NCBI GenBank assembly: GCA_025642065.1
Contig: JAODUP010000055.1
Coordinates: forward strand, 860,001 to 924,000
Origin: Paralvinella palmiformis
Lineage: Eukaryota; Annelida; Polychaeta; Terebellida; Alvinellidae
DNA length: 64,000 nucleotides
Direction: 5' to 3'
Made by a program: the position numbers and the translations under genes. This document shows, piece by piece, positions 54,441-64,000 of the stretch (position 1 is the first letter of the stretch; the number at the start of each line of letters is the position of its first letter). The notes below the pieces were generated by a model. That model saw only the letters and a program-made list of their open reading frames with translations. It ran no database searches and was not told the DNA's origin.

Positions 54441-54970
54441 ATGGGACAGATAACTCCCGAACTGGCAGTACCACACTTGTGTGAATGGGCCTGTACAGAC
54501 AGACCTGCTGAAGCCACTGTCGGTGTTCACATGGTGAATTACAAGATTGTAGAGGACACCTCTATCCGTGGCAAAGATGAACTCTTTGATTACGTAGGGT
54601 ACTCCTATACAATGAAAGGTCGGAGTGGTCGGTCTACAACGTGGCGACGTAGCCAGCGTTCAAAGAACATTAACTGGGGTGTCACTGTATGTTCGCAAAA
54701 CCCTTGACTAATATTTACCCGGGCCACGTGACCACATCCACCCACCCAGCACTGGGGCTGAAATCGCCGCCTGCATTCTCCACGCGGCCGAGACGGTGGC
54801 CCAAGAAAATCCATTTAAATCTGCCGGCACCATAGTGAACGAACTAATCAGAGAAAACGTCCCTACCAATGAGCCGTGCACAGTACCCCCCCCTAAACAT
54901 TGACAATCTGTTACACAATGCCAATTACCATCGACAAAAGCAACGCCCCAAAATCTTCAATTTGATATTC
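54441..54970 (+). pseudogene. FLYWCH-domain protein fragment with lost zinc ligands
   Basis: The frame 54441-54707 reads DELFDYVGYSYTMKGRSG, then TTWRRSQRSKNINW; a second frame (about 54718-54900) continues GPRDHIHPPSTGAEIAACIL and FKSAGTIVNELIRENVP, and after one more shift LNIDNLLHNANYHRQKQRPK. This is the FLYWCH zinc-finger layout (aromatic-Y, W-x-C, C, H-x-H). FLYWCH domains often occur in MULE-type transposons. Both expected Cys positions are changed (WRR instead of WRC, NINW instead of NINC), and two frameshifts occur. HIH is kept. No transposase part is visible. Confidence 0.72.
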
Positions 54971-55388
54971 AGGATGAAACATCATTAGCTCTAACCCAGG
55001 TGAGCCTTGTCTCAGATAATAAACTGAACCTTCACCAGTCTTCATCGTTCAGAAATTTACATCATTAGAATGCTTTTAATAATAAATCTATTTTAGGCAA
55101 GTTTTCCTCACTAGTGTTCGTCCGTTTATTTACCTGCCCAAAAAATTTCATAGACATTTGTCATATTAAATTAACATATATGCATTTTACGCATATTGTA
55201 ATGACCTTATTTATTTAATATCGTCAACATGAACTGACGAAGGATGCAAATTTGCATGAATGTTGTTATAATAAGTGTATGCATAGTTTCACAGTATTTA
55301 ATTTAATAAATACTCATTGTTTACTGTGTTTGCATGGAACACGAGTTAAGTAAATTTTACAGAGTTACGCGATAAACAATGGCTGCAA

Positions 55389-55454
55389 TAAAGCGAAAGT
55401 GCAAATTTAGGGAGGAATGGCTACAAACCGTCGAATACAAGGAGTGAGTGTGTG
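55389..55454 (+). pseudogene. Short transposase-type N-terminal fragment (KRKCKFREEWL)
   Basis: The frame MAAIKRKCKFREEWLQ continues VEYKE and stops at TGA 55452-55454; one base shift would carry it on as W-V-C-A-V. This opening resembles BED/hAT-derived proteins of invertebrates. The fragment is too short for a firm family call. Confidence 0.3.
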
Positions 55455-55916
55455 CCGTGACCCAACGATCCTTTTCAGTCCGGAGATTCCCGAAGTACTG
55501 GCCAATTAGACGCTAGCTAACTTTTGACCCCGGTGACAAGAATCCAGCGGAAATAGTTTCAGCTATGTCAGAAAACACCGGCTTTGGATCTAATCAAAGT
55601 CTTTTTTTCAGTGATGAAAGTAGATAAGGTTATTAAAAATATATTATAATACTTTACGTTAATCCGGCAAGACCTCTTCTTTCTAGAATATCCTGATGTC
55701 TCCCATAAATAGGTGAGAAATTAATTAAATATATATTTTAGTGTGAGTTTGGTAATACGAAATAGCCGTCTGTATTACAAATTTTTTGTTTTCGTCTGAA
55801 AGATCAATATAAGCTGTCCTATTTGTTAGGCCACAGTTAGAAATAAGTCGTGAGTTCAGTATTTTATATTATAAGCCCGAATTTTTCCCCACAAAAGTTT
55901 GTCGACATCAAAGGTT

Positions 55917-55985
55917 TTTTTTTGGTTTTTTTTTTTTATTTTTTTTTTCCTTTTTTTTTAAAATTTTTTCCCCCTTTTTTCTTTT
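55917..55985 (-). repeat. Long A-rich tract (minus strand) at the end of the decayed ORF below
   Basis: The plus strand is almost pure T with a few G, A and C blocks. On the minus strand this is an A-rich tail directly after the coding match that runs down from 57960. It may be a retroposition tail or an assembly error in a homopolymer. Confidence 0.6.
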
Positions 55986-57960
55986 AAAGGGGGGCCAATT
56001 TGCTGGACAACCATCTATTATCGCCATGTCACGCTCACTATCTATGTTGGTCTTCTTCACGTGTGATGTTGTCTCCTTAAATGTATCAGATGGTACCCAA
56101 TATAGGCTACCAGGTAACCGTGTTTTGGCTTGGCGCTCTAACACACTAACTAACACCAGCTGACCACACAACAGCTCCAATGCTACCTCTGTGTAAAGAT
56201 CCATCTCCGCATCCACGTCCAAGAATAGAGATCCTCTGTCCACTTTCCATACGCAGCTGCGTCTGCCGGATATGTTGATTAAGATCGAGCACACTTCCTT
56301 TGTGCATCAAAAATTGTCCAAAAACGGTCGCATGATGGTTTTGTAAAGAATACCAAGTGCTCGTATTGCTGAAACATAAACTTTATCATTCATGTCAAAT
56401 ATAATAGACTGCAACAGATGATTGGGCTCATTCCATTTAGTGAGGCTACACCAGCTTTGTCACTGCCCTTCTCCGTAAAGGCCTTTGCCGATGTTCTTAC
56501 AAAAACGTGACGCTCCACATTCATCTTGATTTGAATGACTGAAAGACAAAGGGTTACTATTATTTTCAAAGACTTCCAGCATTTTACTGACATCTGTAGC
56601 AAAATTAACCAACAGATGCATGCGACATGCAAAGGTAGATAATGGAGAAACTATTTTTAGACTCGCATGATAAATCATTCCATTTGTCAAGCCTCACCAC
56701 CATCACATCACCACCATCTAACATGGCTTGTGTTAGTTGCTGTGCAGTAACAGATTTGGCTCCAATCAATATCCTAGAGATGTGTCCTCTGCTTGGTAGC
56801 CTTGATGGAAGCTTGCCAACAAGATTACCCATCACCGTCTCTATTACCTTATTCACTTTCCTCACACTGAGAGTGCACTCTGTCAATAGGCGCAGCATCA
56901 CCGTTTCTCTAAGATCATTTACATATTTTCTATCTTCAAAGGTTTCAAAAGATTTGGATGCCAACAGTGTGTTGATCTCTTCCAGTTCCTGTATTTTGTG
57001 GATTCGTTTTTGTGCTTGTTTATTCGCCGAACTTCCGTCTCATTTCTTTTTTTGTTGTTCAGGCATGTTTTTGTTTGGTGTATGAAGGCGGTTCCTTTTG
57101 AAGTTTTAGCTTTCAGTTTCGGTTTTCATTTGTTCATTCGCATTACTAAATTTCTCCAGCTGTGTTTTCATCTGGACCATTTCTACTTCCATCGCCGGTC
57201 ATTTATGATCTCGTGCTTTCAATTTTGTCATCCAGCCTCCTCAGTTTCCTTACCATGTTCCTAGGCTTGCACTTAGACTCTTTATTTTTATTAAGCCAGT
57301 TCATCCATCACCGAATCAAGTTGTGATGATAGTTTGTTATAGAGCTCAGACCATTCTTTGTTTTCTTTCTTTAATGTTGCCAGGTCACTGCTATATGATT
57401 GAGTCAAGCGGTATTGTCTGTCGACAATGTCATGTTGGAGGTCAAGTAGAATTGGTTCTTTCATTTTCAGTTGCTGTAATGAAGTCTCAAGCAAAGCATC
57501 ATCAGCCTTAGACCCCCGTATGCATCTTTTCAGGGTGAAGTTTTCTTCGGCAACAACCTGTGCGGTGGATTTGACCTTCGTTATTTGTGAGGCACTACTT
57601 TAAAAAAAACATTATCTGCACAACTATAAAATGTCTTTTGCAGCTCCTCTGCAATGAGATCCGTTTTCTTATTTTTTTTAGTGTTTTTTTTTCTTGTTTA
57701 GTCTGTTTGATTTCATTCTCATACGTTCATGAATGAGCGAAACATCCATACACTTCTGAATCTTGCTAACTGCTTCACCGATTATACCACACTATTGACT
57801 GATTGCTGCACCTGTTCATTCGTCGCATTCATACAAACATTAACATCGTTCACTTTGGCTGGTTCTGAATCATCTACGACACAATCCCCCAACTGTTGAG
57901 TAATAACACCGATATGTTCATGATCAGCTGCTATATAAGCATTACTAGTGTCTGGAAGAG
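55960..57960 (-). pseudogene. Unclassified invertebrate multicopy ORF family, decayed copy, minus strand
   Basis: From 57960 downward the minus strand carries, in changing frames: an N-terminal part with NAYIAADHEHIGVITQQLGD; a coiled-coil-like part (57595-57291) with LKKENKEWSELYNKLSSQLD; a core (56964-56605) with FEDRKYVNDLRETVMLRLL, GNLVGKLPSRLPSRGHISRI and KSVTAQQLTQAMLDGGDV; and a late part (56294-55960) with LERQAKTRLPGSLYW and KTNIDSERDMAIID. I recognise this order from large uncharacterised proteins found in many copies in molluscs and cnidarians. They look mobile but I cannot name the superfamily. Several stops and frameshifts make this copy non-functional. Confidence 0.65.
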
Positions 57961-58269
57961 GAATAACTTGTTGTTAAGACAACTACAGTAAATAAAACTA
58001 TTTTAAAATAGTTTATAACACCATATTTAGTGGTGTGGTGACCACTTCTAATAGTACAGACTACTGCAACACACAATGATCGAGTATTTATTTTAGAGTA
58101 TATAATTAGGATTTATATAAACCACAATACATTGAATTGAGATTGAATTTTAAAGTTGTGAGCAGCTGCTTAAACCATAAACACGTGTAATTAAACTAGA
58201 ATTCAGACAAACATTTTTAAATTTAATGAATGTTATTCTTCTGAATTTTAGTTACATGTGCCTATCTTA

Positions 58270-58490
58270 TGACACACACGTACACACACACACACACACA
58301 CACACATACACACACACACACACACACACGCATGCACGCACGAACGCACGCGCTCACAAACAAACCTACAAACACATGTACATAAACACACATAGACACG
58401 CTAGCACGTACAAAAACACACGTACACATACACGCACACAGACACAACTACATAAACACACACACACACACAGACAGAAAGAGAGAGAAA
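58270..58490. repeat. (CA)n microsatellite cluster
   Basis: A (CA)n core at 58270-58330 followed by degenerate CACA/CGCA words and a GA run to about 58490. It accounts for the His/Thr-rich and Cys/Val-rich open frames here. Confidence 0.93.
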
Positions 58491-58818
58491 GACATTATAC
58501 ATGTGCCTGTGCCTTATTATACACAGCTAAAGGGACTGGTGAGACATTACACATGTCTCAGCATGAAAGGTCACCATTCTGGATTCAGTCCCCTGAAGAA
58601 ACGTCCAGAGTTTAAATTCACGGTTCGAGATTCTCTGGGCCTGTCTCCCCACACACATATTGGTTGCGGGTAATTATTTTCTATTCTGGATTACTTCTGT
58701 GATTTGTTGTGACTTCAAATTAAAACCAATGAAAAATAAAGCTTTCGAGTATTAGATTAATACACACATTCCACTAACCCACAAATATTTCTATTATCCC
58801 GGGACTAACGGGCTAGAG

Positions 58819-58819
<1 letters not shown>

Positions 58820-58856
<37 letters not shown>

Positions 58857-58877
58857 ACCCTATATATATATATATAG
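58820..58877. repeat. Two (TA)n tracts around a short CGAACCC spacer
   Basis: TA tracts at 58821-58852 and 58861-58876 separated by CGAACCC. Confidence 0.9.
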
Positions 58878-59066
58878 TTATCAGTTAACACCTTTTGCAT
58901 CCAAATGACAGTCAACTGTGATGGTTATCAAGAGTTGACGTATTTATGCAAATTTGCATATACTACATATCGTTTAAAACTATTTTTTTCTTTCTGATAT
59001 AGTAATATAAATAATTCGACGGTTTGAAACTATTTTGAAAAGTGGCGACTATTATTTCACATCCAG

Positions 59067-59995
59067 GGCCGGATTAGAGGCACTAAGCACTAAAAATTGG
59101 TGCCCCCATACATTTGTAATTCAAAGGTAAGCATCAATCAGCTTTTGACAGCACTGAGAATACCTTTCAATGTTAGTAGATGGCGAAGTGACATTATACG
59201 GCACATGACTTAGAAAAGAAAATCTCTCCTATTTGTTTGTATATCTTTCCTCTTCTTTCATATCAGTTGCAAGTTTGTCAACAATTGTGTAAAAGATGGC
59301 GATACGAAATTTATCTCTGACATTCAGATATACTTCCGGTGTATCTCCGTCATTGGGTACCTTCTGTCTGATACGTTTGCGAGTTGTAGCTGCCTTTTGT
59401 AATCAACATCTGGTAGTTGCCTTGTAATCAACATCTCGTAACATTTCCTTTGCATCTTTTACTTTTATTTCGATTACTTTTAGAAAATAGTTTAACTTTT
59501 TACTCAAGTAGATTTTTACAAGTTTACTTCTACTTTTACTCAAGTACAAAATAAAAGTAATTCAGTCAACCTTCCTTAAATTTTAATAGATTTAACACTC
59601 AAAGCTGAGTGTGCTATTGGAATAGTTATTAAGCAACTTACAGCAAGAATGAGGTAATGAATGCACATGTATTTAATACCAGGGAAATTAGCAACTAAAT
59701 TAAGAACTTACGAGCTACTACCCGTCACTTGCGCTTTTTCAAACGCGTACTGGACTTGTTCAAAACTTGTATAACTTCCAATCTGCGAGCACAGTGTACT
59801 TTATTTTGCAAGATAAACATGATAACACACGAGAGAACGCTTTATCAATAGAACTTATTAATTTTTCATTAAATTATGAAAATGGCTATACATTTAATAA
59901 TTTAAATGGTAAATTCGGCTATGGAAAATTTCTGAGGTGCTCCTCCTTCCCTTAATGCCCTAAGCAGGTGCTTATTTTGGTTATATGGTTAATCC
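59067..59995 (+). mobile_element. hAT-type DNA transposon remnant
   Basis: The left end reads CAGGGCCGGATTA, a classic hAT terminus. The right end near 59979-59995 (ATATGGTTAATCC, then decayed) shares GGATTA on the minus strand, and both ends have TAAGCAC words. A frame at 59767-59955 has ENALSIELINF and a later basic part, resembling the end of the hAT dimerisation region. The inside also has ACTTTTACTCAAGTA words seen in non-autonomous hATs. No 8-bp target duplication was found. Confidence 0.5.
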
Positions 59996-60861
59996 ACGAG
60001 GACTGTTTACATCAAGTGAATGCCTTGAGCGACATTTAATCTAAGCTTTCAACACGTGAATGGATTTTATTGAATTAAAAATAACTTTGTGAATAAATAA
60101 ATCGCCGGTTAATTGATCAAATATGTTAGTACGTGTTGTATATTTATTAGCTAAATATACGTTTCTCCCAAAAGTCAATTAGTAAGCGACTAAAGTGAAC
60201 TGTTTACTCCAGCGTTATTCATTAGAGTAAACTATGGACGTGGTTTCGTCGGATTGACTATAACGCTGAACAAATCCGTTTCGGGACAGGCTGTAGTCAT
60301 AACGTTATATATTTATATTCAAGAATGTTGCTGTTTTATGGAACGTGTTGGGCTAAATGAGTCGAGCGATTTCCAAAATGCAGTGACACGAAGGGAAAGT
60401 CGAAAGAATCTCTTAGACATGGCCAGGCCACGGATAGTGGACCACTACTTCTTTCAAACTGACGAATGCATTACAGCACATATCGCTTAGGTGTACCTCC
60501 CAGAACAAACAAACGCCAATCATTATTAAGATAAACACATATTTTAGCCGTTTCTTTGCGTGATGGCGTCACAGTATTTTTATAATCTGTCGGGCAGCCT
60601 TTTATAATCAAAGCGAGAGTGGCGAGTTCATCAGATCCAAGCTTCTGATAGTTTGTCAGGCCGTTTATGTGCAGGAGAAAATAATTAAGATCCATTCCAA
60701 ATAGATTGATATAACTAATGAATTTTGAATATTAGAAATATGATATGATATAGGTGTCAATATATTTCAACAAGAATACAGTAATGAACATAAAACAATT
60801 TCAAATATCAAATATTCAATAAATGTGATTCATTCACACAAAGTTATTCGCACAGCGGCCC

Positions 60862-60895
<34 letters not shown>

Positions 60896-61214
60896 AATCC
60901 CGGTATAGATGTGGTTAGACTTATTATTGAAGAGTAGATCTTGTCGAAGCGTCTCGAAGAGGTCGAAATGTCCTTTAAAGCGGCGTCTAGATGTTCTGGA
61001 CGAAAAACTCATCTGTCACTCACAGATCGATGAATAACACTTTGTGTCCGCAAATCTTGTAGAACTCTGCTAATATTTCTAGCGGGTTCCTTGATGGTTC
61101 AATTTCCTTGTTTATAACAAAACTCTAGCTACCCTTTTTTGTTTGAAGCGATGCTCTTGCTGATATATAGATGATTTATGATGGTTAACTGATGGCCAAT
61201 CACAGCACAGAAAA
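59996..61214. other. No recognised gene
   Basis: Unique-looking sequence with a (TA)n at 60865-60892. A plus-strand frame at 60254-60490 and a minus-strand frame at 60471-60695 have no motif that I can place; the first contains an Arg/Glu-rich stretch and may be transposon debris. Confidence 0.4.
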
Positions 61215-61725
61215 AGCATCTCGCCACCGATCAAACTAGACCGAACACGGCCGCCTATTTGATGGCAAACAGGTCCCAACTTCCGGCCGGGGCAAAAAGA
61301 AACGCAGACTGCAAAATTAGGTTTATAAGCATGATGAATTTTTGTTGTGTCGATGATTGCTTAAGCGGTGGGCGTTAAGGTAATACAAAAGGAATATCGT
61401 TTATCGGTAAATATAAGGAACACTTTTAAAATAGTTGTTAAAGCGTGTTTTTGGCGGGAAATTAAGCTTAACTGTTATTATTATATTTAGCCTATTCAAC
61501 AACCCATGGCCTGTGTCTGGTGTTTGATCCCAACTAGACTAGATCTACGGACTTGCATAAAACGACATTTACATATATGATGCCATATAATAGGACAGGA
61601 GTGATTCTCTGCACACACAAAATTAGCCGCTTAAACTTTGCTTTTTGCCCCTACCGGAAATCAGCGCTGTTCGATCATACCGGCCCATTCAAACACCACT
61701 GAGTGCTTGGTCTAATTTTCTTTCA
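61215..61725 (+). mobile_element. THAP-exon element, copy B, with inverted ends (P-like MITE)
   Basis: The ends are inverted: on the left AAACTAGACCGAACAC (from about 61233) and CCGGCCGGGGCAAAAAG; on the right CTTTTTGCCCCTACCGG and GTGCTTGGTCTAATTT. Between them, an ATG at 61331 opens MMNFCCVDDCLSGGR, then a stop, then KGISF. That is the start of a THAP domain (C-x2-4-C, later GISFHRF). About 250 bp follow that match the element at 50905-51303. THAP plus inverted ends suggests a deletion derivative of a P-element-type transposon; this is inference. Confidence 0.6.
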
Positions 61726-62752
61726 GGTCAATCGATTACATTAAAATATACTTTCGCACAAAATAATAGTTTACGTCACATTACAGCCTGTAAGCAGATA
61801 GTGACATACCTAGGGTCGCAATGTCATAATGAAAGAATTCGTTTATAGTCTGGTCAATATATAAAAAAGTAAAGCCCTAATCACAAAAGATTGCAATAAA
61901 AGGTTTTTTGGTTTTAAGTAGTTATTTGGGTAAATTTGCATAATTTCAAGATGGCGGCCCCTCATAATTTCAATGTACAGGAAACCTTTCTATGCTTCAA
62001 TTTACACCCCATCAATGTATTACAAAACAGATAGAAACATAGTATCAACATACCAAATAAGCATATTTACAATGTCTTATGGCGTCACCATGACGTAAAC
62101 ATGACGTCATGTATCTCGTGACGACGCCCTGATGCACACTTTACCATCAGATGTCCAGGTCAAATGGAGAAACTGATTTTTTCTAGGGATATTACACCAC
62201 AAGTCATTTCATCTTATTATTGCATTCTGTTCATATTGATGTATGATGCGATTTCATGAAGCAATGAATGTCCTTTGCTGATTTCATTGGAGATAAAAAT
62301 TAATTCAAGCATTTTTTGTTTGTTTAGCCTTCCATATACTTGAGTGCTGCTTTGTATACATTTATAATTAAAACGAAAAACAGCGATTAAGCCATGATTT
62401 CCAATTTATATCAATTCACTTCAAATGACCAGCTGACCAGTAGCAATGTGCATATAATGTGAATATAAGCTACCTGTTAATATCATAGAAACATCAGGTA
62501 AGTTCCAAAAGGAAAAACATTACATCATAGTACCGTATAAGTGGGTTCATTATGTCTTATATGGCCCATGGATACTTTTCACATGCTATTAGTACATGGG
62601 GTGCTGATTGTTCATTAATCTCTTTCACTTTCTACAGTAATGTTTAATCAACTGGAATCTAATATATCTGGACTCAATATGCGTATAGATAGAGATTACC
62701 TTTATTTTAGGGCTAAAGTCAATGTTTCTTTCTTTCTCGCAAACCTAAAATG
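61726..62752. other. Non-coding stretch with a CRE-like cluster
   Basis: No gene is visible. The short part 62080-62140 has several TGACG/CGTCA words, including a full palindromic TGACGTCA at 62102-62109. The rest is AT-rich. A weak Cys-rich match starts after 62750. Confidence 0.5.
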
Positions 62753-64000
62753 AGTGCAAGTGACACTGAGACCAAGGGGGATGTTTGTCCCACCTGCAAT
62801 TGTTTTTTGATGATGATGACAAGAGAAACATTTCCAAGGTCTTCCAGAAAGGTGCTGATACGATCAATGAATCAAATAGAAAGCGATGTCAGGAGGATGT
62901 AGTTGCACGAGCCGGACAAAGGGTACATAAGCTTTGTCGGAATATATAGACAAATACGAAAGACATCAAACGTGCTCGAAACCAAAATCAGGGAACAGGT
63001 TCACCAATAAAAAAAGAGAAGTGCTAGGGTTAGTATGGGTACCTACTGTGGACAAAAGGTTGTTATGGTTAGTCATGGTCATGATGAGCCTACTAGTGAC
63101 ATTCTAATTGATCTTTTCCGTCAGACTGTATTAGGACATTGCGAAAATTGGACAGAAGAGTGGGCATTTACAGTCAAGGACCGAATTGAGTATTTTGGGA
63201 ACGATCTCCATGCTGCAGATTGTATTTATCATGCATAATATAGCACAAACTTTGGACCTAGGTGAGACATTCCTGAGAAATTTATAACAGGACCAACAGC
63301 AAAACGAAAGAGATTGGGTCGACCTAAGAATGAGGACCAACAGCAGGATTTTCTAAAGAATGTGTGAATATCTAGAAAGAAATGACGAAGAGCAGCTGAC
63401 TATATCGGATCTTCTGAGCAAAATGAGAGGTTATTTACTTCAGGATGATTCTGCTCCATATGGGAACCATTACCTCAAGGAAAAACTGAAAGGGCACCAT
63501 GGTGATTGAATATATGTAGCCGAAGGAGACGGCTTTAATGACGTTGTCACAGTGAGAGAAAAAAAACATCCAAAATAATACGTGATTACTTCAAAATCAC
63601 CCAAGGCGGGGATGAGGAAAGTCAGAAGCGTACTATCATCAAAACGGCCGCAAAGTTGATAAATAATGATAGCAAGACCAATGTTCCACCAGTCACTGAT
63701 CAATACCCGCCATCGCAAAGTCTTAAGCTAGGTCCCGCTCTGGACTAACTCCCAATGTCCCTTTGGTCCTGAATTTCATGCTTGTTGGTGTGGACAAATA
63801 TGAAAAAGCTGCGTCCATCGGTCATTCAATTGTACAGATTGTTAAGCCGATGGGGTTTTGCTCATCTTATGCGGAGGTACAGAGATTTCAAAAGCTGCTG
63901 ATGTGGTTACATCAGATGTGTTAGGAGGACCATTCCCTAATAAGGTGGTATTTGCACCGCTGACAATGTCGATCATAACATTTTAACTATCGATGGAAAA
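62753..64000 (+). pseudogene. Second unclassified multicopy ORF family, decayed and cut by the window edge
   Basis: Across many frameshifts and stops the plus strand reads ETKGDVCPTCNCF; CQEDVVARAGQRVHKLCRN; WTEEWAFTVKDRIEYFGNDL followed by HAADCIYHA; KFITGPTAKRKRLGRPKNED; LTISDLLSKMRGYLLQDDSA; HYLKEKLKGHHGD; SIGHSIVQIVKP; and at the very end DNVDHNILTIDGK in shifted frames. I recognise this order from large uncharacterised proteins present in many copies in bivalves, gastropods and cnidarians. The early CxxC suggests zinc binding. It is probably a mobile element protein; class unknown. The 3' part lies beyond the window. Confidence 0.62.

Noticed and set aside
55908..56294. Lys-rich C-terminal tail of a real protein on the minus strand
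   Set aside because: The Lys run is the A-rich tract read as codons; the true family match ends near 55990.
58226..58615. 129-residue Thr/His-rich ORF
   Set aside because: It is a (CA)n tract read as protein; the antisense frame is equally open.

Overview
This is a stretch of animal nuclear genome. Genes are split into many short exons with GT-AG introns, the DNA is AT-rich with many (TA)n and (CA)n microsatellites, and transposon remnants are abundant. The tRNA-derived SINEs and the kinds of mobile elements fit a lophotrochozoan, most likely a mollusc. The species assignment is inference only; the animal origin is firm.

Left third (1-8.7 kb): the last two exons of a plus-strand SDAD1 gene (ribosome biogenesis) end at 1197. 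They sit tail-to-tail with a complete ten-exon ZNF330 gene (nucleolar zinc-finger protein) on the minus strand, 8658 down to 1920. All splice junctions of ZNF330 were followed by hand; they give an intact 314-residue protein.

Centre (8.7-44.2 kb): ZNF330 shares a 219-bp divergent promoter with a complete plus-strand GRAF-type gene (ARHGAP26/10/42 family). Its 27 coding exons (8878-44218) keep one open frame of 883 residues: BAR, PH, RhoGAP with its arginine finger, a Ser/Thr/Asn-rich linker with ten consecutive histidines, and a C-terminal SH3. The introns hold SINEs with clear target-site duplications, a TTAA-flanked MITE, microsatellites, and a very uniform 33-bp minisatellite of 15 units that is open in three reading frames.

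Right third (44.2-64 kb): no intact gene was found. It is a graveyard of transposons: two LINE reverse-transcriptase fragments, a Gypsy integrase tail, a FLYWCH fragment with lost zinc ligands, two copies of a THAP-exon-bearing P-like element, a hAT remnant, and decayed copies of two large protein families that recur in invertebrate genomes and have no settled classification.

No new functional system was established. The best leads are the minisatellite, the THAP-bearing foldback element, the TTAA MITE, and the two unclassified mobile-type ORF families.
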